Below, in pieces: positions 35,134 through 43,380 of a stretch of 64,000 nucleotides of DNA (its first letter is position 1; each line of letters starts with the position of its first letter). A program made the translations under genes and the position numbers. The notes under the pieces were generated by a model. The model was not told the DNA's origin and did no database searches. It saw nothing but the letters and a program-made list of their open reading frames with translations. Origin of the DNA: Palleronia sp. LCG004 (GTDB taxonomy: Bacteria; Pseudomonadota; Alphaproteobacteria; Rhodobacterales; Rhodobacteraceae); NCBI RefSeq assembly GCF_032931615.1, contig NZ_CP136760.1, positions 1-64,000 of the forward strand. The letters run 5' to 3'.

Positions 35134-35212
35134 CTCTAACCTATTGACGAATATAGAATAATCAGGACCGAAAGTCCTTAAAGTCCATTACAATTCCTCA
35201 AACCACCCTGTT
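35134..35212. other. AT-rich segment beside the iterons, candidate origin-unwinding region
   Basis: In a window that is otherwise very GC-rich, this stretch has runs such as CTATTGACGAATATAG and TCCATTACAATTCC. It includes the small dyad GGACCGAAAGTCC and a TTGACG that could be a -35 element for parAB. Lying next to the iterons, it is the natural candidate for the DNA unwinding element, though a promoter role alone is also possible. Confidence 0.45.
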
Positions 35213-35278
35213 CCGTGTCCGTGAAATTCATGGAATATCGTGACGAAACGCCCCTCTCCGATTCCCCGGAGGGCGTTC

Positions 35279-36733
35279 ATGTGCGATACATTCTCCCAAA
35301 GACGCAAACCACGCGCATATGGGCAAGAGAGAATGACATCCACAGGCAAACCCGACCTCCCCCCGTTTTTCGGTCTGGACCCGGCACGCGCCGCGCGCAG
35401 CCTCAACCAGCCCGCCGATACGGCCCGCTTCGCCAAGGCCGCGACCTTCGCGGCCCGCGGCCGGGACGAGCTGGCCCGCGGCGGCCACGCCCCCGACGGC
35501 ACCAAGCGGCTCCGCCTCTTCTCCACGTGGGAGGTCTGCCGCTATCTCATCCCCGTGGCCTCGGCCCATTTCCGCCGCGTGCTCAAGGCGCATCCCGACC
35601 TGCCCCAGGGCAAGGGCGACGGCAATTCCAAGTGGTTCAGCCTCGAAGAGGTCATGGTCCTGCGCGACCACTTCGCGGCCGAGGGGGCGAAGGGTCGCGA
35701 ATACCGTCCCTGGCGTCCCGAGGGGCTCAACGCCAAGGTCCTGGCTGTGGCCAATTTCAAGGGCGGCGTCGGCAAGACCTCGACCTGCGCGCATCTGGCG
35801 ATGTCGGCCGCGCTCGACGGCTACAAGGTCCTCGTCATCGACCTCGACAGTCAGGGCTCCCTGACCTCGATCATGGGCGGCAAGGTGGCCGATGAATGGC
35901 AGACCGCCTTCCCCCTCCTCGCCCGCGATTTCGCCCGGCATGTCGAGAATGAAAATCGCGTTCGCTCTGCGGCCGGTGATCCCACCCTGCCCCTCGACGA
36001 GACCCTGACCGAGGCTCTCGGGGTTTCGCCGCGAAACCTCGTCCAGCGCACGCATTGGCCCAATATCGACCTCATCGGTGCCCAGCTCAATCTTTACTGG
36101 GCCGAGTTCCAGGTCCCCGTCTGGCGGATGCAGGAAAAATCCTGGCCCCTCTGGGACGCCCTCACCAACTCGCTCGAGGGCGAGACCTTCCTGCAGGATT
36201 ACGACATCATCCTGATCGATACGCCGCCTGCCCTCGGCTATCTCACGATCAACGCGCTGGCCGCCGCCGACATCCTGCTCATCCCTCTGGGGGCGAGCTT
36301 TCTGGAATTCGATTCCACCGGTCGGTTCTTCGACATGCTCTATTCGACCTTCGCCTCCATCGAGGATGGCGAGAACCGCGTCCGGGCCCGCGACGGTCTG
36401 CCCGAAATGCGCTTCGAATGGGATGCGGTCCGCACGATCATCACGCGGTTCGACGCGGCCCAGCAGACCGAACTCGCCAACGTGATCCAGGCCTATTTCG
36501 GCGACCTGATGACGACCTTCCGGCAGGATGTGACGGCCATGGTCGGCCAGGCCGGCGAGCAGGTGAACGGCATTTACGAGGCCGATTACCGCGAGTTCAA
36601 CCGCGACACCTATGTCCGCGGCCGCGAGACCTTCGACCGAACATGGGCCGAGGTGAAGGGCTTGATCCTGGGGTCGTGGTGGCGTGAACTGGAAATGGCC
36701 GGAGAAGCCCCGGAGGGTTCGACCGATGGCTGA
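35279..36733 (+). CDS. parA: Plasmid partition ATPase ParA
   Basis: A 484-residue partition ATPase, long form with an N-terminal DNA-binding region (about residues 80-150, including FSTWEVCRYLIPVA). The deviant Walker A motif FKGGVGKTST is at 160-169; LVIDLDSQGS (Walker A') and IILIDTPPALG (Walker B) follow. I chose the ATG at 35279 because GGAGGG lies five bases ahead; other in-frame starts are 35240 and 35333. One 17-bp palindrome of the parS type lies inside the coding sequence (36022) and encodes VSPRNL. It is followed by parB; together they segregate the replicon, and ParA may also repress its own promoter. Confidence 0.92.
   Translation: MCDTFSQRRKPRAYGQERMTSTGKPDLPPFFGLDPARAARSLNQPADTARFAKAATFAARGRDELARGGHAPDGTKRLRLFSTWEVCRYLIPVASAHFRRVLKAHPDLPQGKGDGNSKWFSLEEVMVLRDHFAAEGAKGREYRPWRPEGLNAKVLAVANFKGGVGKTSTCAHLAMSAALDGYKVLVIDLDSQGSLTSIMGGKVADEWQTAFPLLARDFARHVENENRVRSAAGDPTLPLDETLTEALGVSPRNLVQRTHWPNIDLIGAQLNLYWAEFQVPVWRMQEKSWPLWDALTNSLEGETFLQDYDIILIDTPPALGYLTINALAAADILLIPLGASFLEFDSTGRFFDMLYSTFASIEDGENRVRARDGLPEMRFEWDAVRTIITRFDAAQQTELANVIQAYFGDLMTTFRQDVTAMVGQAGEQVNGIYEADYREFNRDTYVRGRETFDRTWAEVKGLILGSWWRELEMAGEAPEGSTDG
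36022..36038. repeat. parS-like palindrome inside parA
   Basis: GGTTTCGCCGCGAAACC, identical to copies around parB, lies within parA codons (encoding part of GVSPRNLVQ). A perfect 17-mer in coding DNA that matches eight other copies nearby is very unlikely by chance, so ParB probably also binds within its own operon. Confidence 0.7.
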
Positions 36734-36744
36734 GACTTGCACAG

Positions 36745-36761
36745 GGTTTCGCGGCGAAACC
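36745..36761. repeat. parS-like palindrome between parA and parB
   Basis: GGTTTCGCGGCGAAACC lies 12 bases after the parA stop and 41 bases before parB. It could serve both as a partition site and as a control point for parB expression. Confidence 0.7.
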
Positions 36762-36801
36762 CCGAACCTCTCTTCCAGCCGCATCGCTATAGGAGGACGC
36801 C

Positions 36802-37917
36802 ATGGCGAGACGTCGTAAGATCAGCGCCCCGAGCGCCGAGGATCTGAGCCGCTTCGAGGAGGAATTCACCGCCGAGCGGACCGGCCGCGACAGCGCCAGC
36901 TCGCCCTCGATGGCCCCGATCGCGCAGGTCGCCCGCGACGCGGCGGTGGCGGGCCAGCCGCTGCCGCAGGACCTTCGGCAGGTGCAGGCCCGCGACCGCC
37001 GCGACGCCGATCTGCTGCGTGTGGCGACCGCCGAGGGCCGTCTGATGGTCGAGCTTCCGACCGGCTCCATCGACGAGGCGGTGATGGTCCGGGACCGGAC
37101 GATCATGGACCCCGAGGAGATGGCCGAGCTCAAGCGGTCGATCATGTCGAACGGTCTGCGGCTGCCGATCGAGGTCTTCGATCAGGGCGAGGATGCGGGT
37201 CCGCGGCGATACGGACTGATCTCGGGCTATCGCCGGCTCAGGGCCATCCGCGAGCTTCATGCCGAGCAGGGTCTCGAGACCGGTGCCACGATCCGCGCGA
37301 TCATCCGCAACCCCGACGAGATGGGCGGCGCGCTGGTCGCCATGGTCGAGGAGAACGAGATCCGCGCCCAGCTGACCCATTACGAACGCGGCCGGATCGC
37401 CGCCGTGGGGATGCAGCAGGGTCTGTTCGGCACGGTCGAGGAGGCGGTGAACGTCCTGTTCGCGAGCGCGTCGAAAGCCAAGCGGTCCAAGATCCGGGCC
37501 TTCGCGCTGATCCACGAGGAACTCGGGGATATGCTGTCGCACGGCGAAAGCCTGCGCGAGAAGGACGGCCTGAAGTTGGCCCAGGCCTTGCGGCATGGCG
37601 GACAGGCACGGCTGCGCGAGGCGCTGGATCTGGGCCCGGCCAGCAGCGGTCCGGAGGAGTGGAAACTGCTCGAGCCGGCGATTGCGGATGTCGAGGATAA
37701 CGAGATGGCGATGCCCGACCGGGGCGGTCGTCCGCGGGCACCGGAGCCGGGGGCGCGGTGGGTCACGCGGGACAGGATGGTCCTGTCGAGCGGCGTGTCG
37801 ATCGAATACGGCTACGACAACGGTGCGCATGTCCTGAAGCTGAGGGGCAAGAATGTGGACCGGACGCTAATGGAATCGGCGATGGAGGAGCTTGCCCGGC
37901 TCTTTGACCAGCCCTAG
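36802..37917 (+). CDS. parB: Plasmid partition protein ParB
   Basis: A 371-residue ParB-family protein. The N-terminal ParB/Srx (CTP-binding) domain spans about residues 85-190, with LISGYRRLRAIREL in place of the usual GERRYRA box and ENEIRAQLTHYERG matching the ENxxRxxLxxxE motif. A helix-turn-helix region follows (about 195-260), and the C-terminal 60 residues would dimerise. A strong AGGAGG precedes the ATG. It should load on the 17-bp palindromes that surround it, three bases after its own stop and beyond, and partner with ParA. Confidence 0.92.
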   Translation: MARRRKISAPSAEDLSRFEEEFTAERTGRDSASSPSMAPIAQVARDAAVAGQPLPQDLRQVQARDRRDADLLRVATAEGRLMVELPTGSIDEAVMVRDRTIMDPEEMAELKRSIMSNGLRLPIEVFDQGEDAGPRRYGLISGYRRLRAIRELHAEQGLETGATIRAIIRNPDEMGGALVAMVEENEIRAQLTHYERGRIAAVGMQQGLFGTVEEAVNVLFASASKAKRSKIRAFALIHEELGDMLSHGESLREKDGLKLAQALRHGGQARLREALDLGPASSGPEEWKLLEPAIADVEDNEMAMPDRGGRPRAPEPGARWVTRDRMVLSSGVSIEYGYDNGAHVLKLRGKNVDRTLMESAMEELARLFDQP

Positions 37918-37919
37918 GA

Positions 37920-38592
37920 GGTTTCGCCGCGAAACCGGCGCGTCCAACCAATCCGACATTTCAAAGCCCGTGGTCGTCAGACCGCGGGCTTTTTCTTTGG
38001 GCGAGATCCGGGATGGGTCGGGTGTCGCGGGGCGGGTCGAGGTTTCGCCGCGAAACCTGCGGGTGGGGATGCTGTCAGGCTCGGGACGTGGTTCGGAAGC
38101 CTCCGAGGATGAGGAAACATCTCGACGGGATGTATGCTGCGGGCGGTGATGGAGTGGTCGAGCGCCGGACCTGAGATCGGGGCGGAGGTTTCGCGGCGAA
38201 ACCTGTAAAGCAGTCATGGACTGTCCGTGCGTCGGGAATAGCGGGGTGAAGACCGGACGGCGGTTGGTCGAATTCGAACGGTGGGTTTCGCCGCGAAACC
38301 TCTTGCGAACAGGTTGGCGTGGCGGACGGTGGTCTCCGAGTGGCGTGGGCGCTGTTGGATGGCTTCATCCATTGATGCGGGAGGTTTCGCCGCGAAACCT
38401 GTGAAGGTGCCGTTTACGTTGCGAGCGGTGCGGGGGCCTGCCGACATCCTTGTCCCGAGGCGCTTGAGAATGTGCCGGAGGTTTCGCGGCGAAACCTTTT
38501 GAGAAATTCCTGACATGCCGAACGGTGACTTTGCCGTCCAACCGGGCTGCGGAGCGAGATACCTGACAGAGGTCAGGTTTCGCGGCGAAACC
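37920..38592. repeat. Array of seven parS-like palindromes downstream of parB
   Basis: Seven copies of GGTTTCGCSGCGAAACC (S is C or G) start at 37920, 38041, 38187, 38284, 38383, 38480 and 38576. The last five are 96-99 bp apart; earlier steps are 121 and 146 bp. All are exact apart from the central base, which simply reflects orientation. The DNA between them has no conserved gene and only weak similarity (for example CCGAACGGTGA near the last two). This is most likely the centromere bound by ParB. I see no coding sequence in 37918-38916; open frames there merely translate the repeat. Confidence 0.82.
37963..37994 (+). terminator. Rho-independent terminator of parAB
   Basis: A 13-bp stem (AAAGCCCGTGGTC with GACCGCGGGCTTT, one G-U pair, four-base loop) followed by a T-run, 46 bases after the parB stop. 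It is the clearest intrinsic terminator in the window and should end the parAB message inside the palindrome array. Confidence 0.85.
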
Positions 38593-38839
38593 TCCTGACA
38601 TATTCCGAACTGTCCGAACGGTGATTGCCGGGTCGGGAACGGGCGCGGATCGGGGCGGTTCGGGAGGCCGGGTATGCCACGTGGCGATGGCGGTCGGGCC
38701 GGGCGCGAGGGCGTGGGCGACCGGCGCGCGGGGCGGAAAGCCGTCGGCGGGGCAGGGGGCCTTGCGGTCGGATAGGGGGTCCGGGACGCGGAGCGGCGGG
38801 GATCGGGCAGGCGGGCAAAGCGAGGGTGAAGGAAGGCTA

Positions 38840-38869
38840 TTGACAGACGAGGCGTTCTCTTCGCAATAT
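38840..38869 (+). promoter_or_regulatory. Sigma-70-type promoter of the Opp operon
   Basis: TTGACA (38840-38845) and CAATAT (38864-38869) are separated by 18 bases, about 48 bases before the binding-protein ATG. Between -10 and ATG lies ATAATAATGGAAC (38891-38903), resembling a sequence near the IclR gene at 46660, so IclR control is possible. The preceding stretch 38593-38839 shows nothing else. Confidence 0.55.
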
Positions 38870-38916
38870 CTTAATCACGAACTATAGTTTATAATAATGG
38901 AACATAGGGAGTCGTC

Positions 38917-40413
38917 ATGTCCGCTACACGCCTACGCCTTTCGACCGCGCTCGCGCTCGTCGCGTCGCCGGTCCTCGCCGCCGGGACGATCGACGTCGCG
39001 ATCATCGGGGAGCCCGACACGTTCGATCCGATGATCTCGACCAAGGACGTGGTCAGCATCGTGACGCAGCACTTCGTCGAGACGCTCTATACCTTCGACG
39101 AGAGCTGGGCCGTCGTGCCGCTTCTGGCCGCCGACATGCCGCAGATCGCCGAGGACGGCCTGACCTATACCATCCCGCTGCGCGAGGGTGTGTCGTTCCA
39201 CGACGGATCGACCATGGATGCCGACGACGTGGTCGCATCGCTTGACCGCTGGCTGGAGGTGGCGAGCCGCGGCATGGCGATCGCCGATCTCGTCGAGGGC
39301 GTCGAGGCATCGGGCCCGTCGGAGGTCACCATTACCCTGTCGGAGCCCTATGCCCCGCTTCTGTCGCTGCTGGCCTTCTCGAACTCGGCCGCCGCGATCT
39401 ATCCCGAGGAGATCGTCGCCCCGAGCATCGAGCAGGTGATCGGCACCGGTCCCTACAAGCTCGAGGCGCACGAGCCCGACCAGTACACCCAGCTCGTCCG
39501 GTTCGAGGAATACACACAGCCCGAAGGGTCGGCCCCGCGCGAGCAGATCCCCGACGAGATCCGCTTCGTCCCGGTGCCCGACACCAATACCCGCGTCGAG
39601 GGCCTGCTGTCGGGGCAGTTCGATTTCGCCGACAGCCTCGCCACCGAGGCCTATGACCGGATCGACGGCTCGGAGACGGCCGAGCCCGTCCTGCTGGAGC
39701 CGTTCGGCTGGCCGGTCTTCGCGGTCAACCACAAGGAAGGGCTGATGACGGATCTGAAGATCCGCCAGGCCGTGCAGGCCGCGCTGCCCTATGACGACAT
39801 GCTGTTCGCAGCCTTCGGCAACGACATGTTCTTCCAGACCGACGGGGCCTATTACCCCGAGGGCTGGCAGTGGCACACCGAGGCCGGCACCGAGCTCTAC
39901 AACATCAACGACCAGCAGCTTGCCGGGCAGTATCTGGAAGAGGCGGGCTATGACGGCCAGCCGCTGAGAATCCTGACCTCGCGGCAATACGAGTTCCACT
40001 ACCGCATGGCGGAAGTGGCGCAGATGGCGCTGGAGATGGCGGGCTTCACGGTCGAGATGGACGTGGTGGACTGGGCGACGCTGGCGCAGAACCGCGACAA
40101 CCCGGCCCTGTGGGACATCTACATAACCCATTCGCCGTTCCTGCCCGAGCCCGCGCTGATCTCGAGCCTTTTCCCGAGCGCGCGCGAGGGGTGGGACAAC
40201 CCCGAGAAGAACGAGATCCTCGACCGCTTCACCTCGGAGACGGACCCCGAGGCGCGTGTCGAGATCTTCGGCGAGCTGCAGGAGATGGCCTACGAGGATG
40301 TGGGCATCATCAAGATCGGCAACTTCAACGCGCTGCAGGGGCAGAGGCGGGGCATGACGGGCGTGGCACCGTCGCCGTGGCCGGCCTTCTGGAACGCCGA
40401 GCTGCCGGAATGA
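38917..40413 (+). CDS. Dipeptide/oligopeptide-type ABC transporter substrate-binding protein (family 5)
   Basis: A 498-residue periplasmic binding protein of family 5 (DppA/OppA fold). The signal peptide is MSATRLRLSTALALVASPVLA, cleaved before AGTID. Family landmarks are EPDTFDPMISTKD, PLREGVSFHDGSTMDADDVVASLDRW and IGTGPYKLEAHEPDQY. It is first in an operon with two permeases, an amidohydrolase and two ATPases. Family 5 proteins also bind nickel, opines and modified amino acids, so the presence of an amidohydrolase and a PLP enzyme argues for an N-acyl amino acid or small peptide rather than general peptides. Confidence 0.93.
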   Translation: MSATRLRLSTALALVASPVLAAGTIDVAIIGEPDTFDPMISTKDVVSIVTQHFVETLYTFDESWAVVPLLAADMPQIAEDGLTYTIPLREGVSFHDGSTMDADDVVASLDRWLEVASRGMAIADLVEGVEASGPSEVTITLSEPYAPLLSLLAFSNSAAAIYPEEIVAPSIEQVIGTGPYKLEAHEPDQYTQLVRFEEYTQPEGSAPREQIPDEIRFVPVPDTNTRVEGLLSGQFDFADSLATEAYDRIDGSETAEPVLLEPFGWPVFAVNHKEGLMTDLKIRQAVQAALPYDDMLFAAFGNDMFFQTDGAYYPEGWQWHTEAGTELYNINDQQLAGQYLEEAGYDGQPLRILTSRQYEFHYRMAEVAQMALEMAGFTVEMDVVDWATLAQNRDNPALWDIYITHSPFLPEPALISSLFPSAREGWDNPEKNEILDRFTSETDPEARVEIFGELQEMAYEDVGIIKIGNFNALQGQRRGMTGVAPSPWPAFWNAELPE

Positions 40414-40424
40414 TGCGGGCGGCT

Positions 40425-40444
40425 GCCGGGGCAGGGGCCCCGGC
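40425..40444 (+). promoter_or_regulatory. Intercistronic hairpin after binding-protein gene
   Basis: GCCGGGGC (40425-40432) pairs perfectly with GCCCCGGC (40437-40444) over a four-base loop, 12 bases after the binding-protein stop and before the permease. It probably keeps the binding-protein message in excess over the membrane genes, as in the sugar operon at 16259. Confidence 0.5.
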
Positions 40445-40468
40445 GGCGGCCTCACGGGACAGGATCTC

Positions 40469-41410
40469 ATGACGCGATATCTTCTGAACCGTCTGCTGGG
40501 CATGGTGGTGGTCATCTTCCTGGTGCTGACCATCGCCTTCGTGCTGGTGCGGCTCGCCCCCGGCGATCCGGCGGCGCTGATGCTCGGGCCGGACGCGACG
40601 CCCGAGGAGGTCGTGGCGCTGCGCGCGCGGCTGGGCCTCGACGCGTCGATCCTGTCGCAATACCTGACCTTCCTCGGCAACGCGGTGCAGGGCGATCTCG
40701 GGCGGTCGCTGTTCTTCGACCGGCCCGTGACCGAGGTGCTGGCGAGCCGGGCCGAGCCCACGATATTCCTCGCGCTCTTTTCGCTGATCTTCGCGCTGAT
40801 CATCGCGACGCCGATCGGGATCTTCGCGGCCTACAGGCACGGATCGGCGATCGACCAGAGTTCCATCAGCACCGCGATGCTGGCCGCATCGGTGCCGAGC
40901 TTCCTCACCGGGCTGATCTTCCAGCGATACCTCGCCACGGATCTGGGCTGGTTCCCGGCCTCGGGCTATGGCGGGCCGGGGGCGTCCTTCGGCACGCGGA
41001 TGTGGTATCTGGTGCTGCCGTCGATCACGCTCGGCATCACGAATTCGGCGCTGATCCTGCGGTTCACGCGGGCCTCGATGCTCGACATCCTGGGCGAGGA
41101 TTACGTGCGGACCGCGCGGGCCAAGGGCATGTCGGAGGCGCGCGTCGTGCTGCGCCATGCCCTCAAGAACGCGGGCATCCCGATCATCACCGTGGTGGGC
41201 CTGACCTTCGCGCTGCTGGTGGCGGGCGCGGTCGTGACCGAGCGGGTCTTCAACCTGCCGGGCATGGGCAACCTGGTCGTCAACGCGGTGCTCAGGCGGG
41301 ATTATCCGGTGATCCAGGGCACGCTGATCGTGGTCGCCACGCTCTACGTGCTGGTGAACCTCGCGACGGACCTGCTCTATCTCGCGGTCGACAAACGGGT
41401 GAAGTACTGA
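40469..41410 (+). CDS. Dpp/Opp-type ABC transporter permease (DppB-like)
   Basis: A 313-residue inner-membrane permease with six helices. The N-terminus MTRYLLNRLLGMVVVIFLVLTIAFVLVRLAPGDPA and the EAA-type loop DYVRTARAKGMSEARVVLRHALKNA are diagnostic of DppB/OppB proteins. GLTFALLVAGAVVTERVFNLPGMG follows as expected. Its stop overlaps the next start (TGATG). Confidence 0.94.
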   Translation: MTRYLLNRLLGMVVVIFLVLTIAFVLVRLAPGDPAALMLGPDATPEEVVALRARLGLDASILSQYLTFLGNAVQGDLGRSLFFDRPVTEVLASRAEPTIFLALFSLIFALIIATPIGIFAAYRHGSAIDQSSISTAMLAASVPSFLTGLIFQRYLATDLGWFPASGYGGPGASFGTRMWYLVLPSITLGITNSALILRFTRASMLDILGEDYVRTARAKGMSEARVVLRHALKNAGIPIITVVGLTFALLVAGAVVTERVFNLPGMGNLVVNAVLRRDYPVIQGTLIVVATLYVLVNLATDLLYLAVDKRVKY

Positions 41411-42264
41411 TGGCTGCAACGGCATCGAGCCCTCCGGGATTCCGGGTGATCCTGTTCTCGCGGCCCTCGACGGTCGTGGCGCTGGTGGTCTTCGCGGTGA
41501 TCGCGATCGCGTGCTTCGCGCTGCCGCTTCTGGGGATCGTGGAGCCCGGCGGCATGTCGGTGCGGAGCCGGCTGACCCCCCCGGGGGCGGAGTTCCCGCT
41601 GGGCGCGGACGCGTTCGGGCGCGACGTTCTGGCGCGGCTGCTGATCGCGGGGCAGACCTCGCTGACGATCGGACTGGGCGTCGCGGCCCTGTCGTCGGTC
41701 ATCGGCATCGCGATCGGTCTGGTCGCGGGGTTCTTCCGCTGGCTCGACGCGCCGCTGTCGCGGCTGATCGACGCGATGATGGCGTTTCCCGACATCCTGC
41801 TGGCGCTGTCGCTGGTGGCGATCTTCGGCGGCACGATGACGAACGTGATCCTCGCGCTGTCGGTGGTCTATGCGCCCCGGATCGCGCGGATCGTGCGGGC
41901 CTCGACCCTCGTCATCCGCGAGCTTCCCTATGTCGAGGCGGCCCGCGCGCTCGGGACGCGGACGCACACGATCATGCTGACCCATGTGCTGAGGAACATC
42001 CTGTCGCCGATCCTCGTGCAGGCGACGTTCATCTTCGCCTACGCGATGCTCGCCGAGGCGGGGCTGTCCTTCCTGGGCGTGGGCGTCGATCCGTCGACGC
42101 CGACCTGGGGCATCATGGTGAACGAGGGGCGGCAGTTCATCGACACCGCCTTCTTCCTCATCCTCTTTCCGGGAATCGCGATCGCGTTGTCGGTCCTGTC
42201 GCTGCAGCTGGTGGGCGACGGATTGCGCGATGCGCTCGACCCGAGACTTGCCAAGGAGACCTGA
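41410..42264 (+). CDS. Dpp/Opp-type ABC transporter permease (DppC-like)
   Basis: A 284-residue inner-membrane permease, partner of the DppB-like protein. HPLGADxxGRD appears here as FPLGADAFGRDVLARLL, the hallmark of DppC/OppC, and the ATPase-docking loop reads LPYVEAARALGTRTHTIMLTHVLRNI. It is translationally coupled on the 5' side by a one-base overlap and is directly followed by the amidohydrolase gene with no gap, so the enzyme belongs to the transport operon. Confidence 0.94.
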   Translation: MAATASSPPGFRVILFSRPSTVVALVVFAVIAIACFALPLLGIVEPGGMSVRSRLTPPGAEFPLGADAFGRDVLARLLIAGQTSLTIGLGVAALSSVIGIAIGLVAGFFRWLDAPLSRLIDAMMAFPDILLALSLVAIFGGTMTNVILALSVVYAPRIARIVRASTLVIRELPYVEAARALGTRTHTIMLTHVLRNILSPILVQATFIFAYAMLAEAGLSFLGVGVDPSTPTWGIMVNEGRQFIDTAFFLILFPGIAIALSVLSLQLVGDGLRDALDPRLAKET

Positions 42265-43380
42265 ATGGCGCTGACCCTCACGAATTTCCGCCCCGCGGCG
42301 ATGGACCCCGCGCCGGAGCGGATCCATATCGGCGATGACGGCCGCGTGGCGGCCGAGGCCGCGCCCGGCGCGCGCGTCGTCGATCTGAACGGCGCGTATC
42401 TGTCGCCCGGCTGGTGCGACCTGCACGTCCATGTCTGGCATGGCGGCACGGATATCTCGATCCGCGCGGCGGAGGCGGGACGCGGCACCGGCGTGACGGC
42501 CATGGCCGATGCCGGATCGGCCGGCGAGGCGAGCTTTCACGGCCTGCGCGAATACGTCATCGACCCGAGCGCCGAGACGATCAAGGCGTTCCTCAACATC
42601 GGGTCGATCGGTCTGGTGGCGTGCAACCGGGTGCCCGAGCTGATCGACTGGCGGTCGATCGACATCGACCGGACGCTGGCCGTGATCGAGGCCAACCGCG
42701 ACGTGATCTGCGGCATCAAGGTGCGCGCCTCGGGCGTCATCGTGGGAAGCTGGGGCATCACGCCCGCCAAGATCGCCAAGCGCGTGGCCGAGATGACGAA
42801 CCTGCCGCTGATGGTGCATGTGGGCGAGCCGCCCCCCCTGATCGACGAGGTGTTCGACATCCTGAGCGAGGGCGACATCGTCACCCATTGCTTCAACGGC
42901 AAGCCCGCCGGGTCGATCCGCGACACTCCCGCCCTGTTCGCGCAGGCGCAGGAGCTGGCGGCGCGCGGCATCCGCATGGATATCGGCCACGGGGGCGCGT
43001 CGTTCAACTTCGAGACGGCGCGCGTGTCGATCGCCGACGGCCTGCGGCCGTTCTCGATCTCGACCGACCTGCACCGCGTGTCGATCGTCTCGCCGGTCTA
43101 CGACATGGCCAACACCATGTCGAAGCTGCTGGCCGTGGGGCTGCCCTTCGACGACGTGGTCGAGGCCAGCACCAACGCGCCGCGCTCGATCCTCGGGCTG
43201 GGCGGGGCAGAGGGCGCGACGCCCGGCCAGCTTGCCGACTTCACGGCGTTCGACCTTGCCGACACGGCGATCGAGGTGCTCGACAGCCAGGGCAATTCGA
43301 TGGTGATGGACCGCGTGTTCGAGCCGCGCGCGACGATCATGGGCGGCGACATGCAGCCAGCGGCGCGGCGCATCCCGTGA
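42265..43380 (+). CDS. Amidohydrolase/deacetylase (cog3964 branch of amidohydrolase superfamily)
   Basis: A 371-residue zinc hydrolase. Metal ligands are visible: His54/His56 (CDLHVHVWHGG), carboxylated Lys152 (GIKVRASG), His185 (MVHVGEPPP), His208 (VTHCFNGK) and Asp268 (STDLHR). This pattern, with GEPPP and HxFNG, fits the cog3964 branch once misnamed dihydroorotase; characterised members hydrolyse acetyl-(R)-mandelate and N-acetyl-D-amino acids. The gene directly follows the permease gene and its stop overlaps the ATPase start, so its substrate is probably what the transporter imports. SelA-like PLP enzymes commonly accompany this family, and one lies at 46699. Confidence 0.87.
   Translation: MALTLTNFRPAAMDPAPERIHIGDDGRVAAEAAPGARVVDLNGAYLSPGWCDLHVHVWHGGTDISIRAAEAGRGTGVTAMADAGSAGEASFHGLREYVIDPSAETIKAFLNIGSIGLVACNRVPELIDWRSIDIDRTLAVIEANRDVICGIKVRASGVIVGSWGITPAKIAKRVAEMTNLPLMVHVGEPPPLIDEVFDILSEGDIVTHCFNGKPAGSIRDTPALFAQAQELAARGIRMDIGHGGASFNFETARVSIADGLRPFSISTDLHRVSIVSPVYDMANTMSKLLAVGLPFDDVVEASTNAPRSILGLGGAEGATPGQLADFTAFDLADTAIEVLDSQGNSMVMDRVFEPRATIMGGDMQPAARRIP

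Noticed and set aside
37920..38592. The regular repeat array as a CRISPR
   Set aside because: Repeats are 17-bp perfect palindromes spaced about 97 bp apart, other copies lie inside parA and between parA and parB, and no cas gene is present. A partition site fits far better.
38214..38601. Small open frames in the array that repeat GFAAKP or VSPRNL
   Set aside because: These are translations of the palindrome itself, without ribosome binding sites or conserved flanks.
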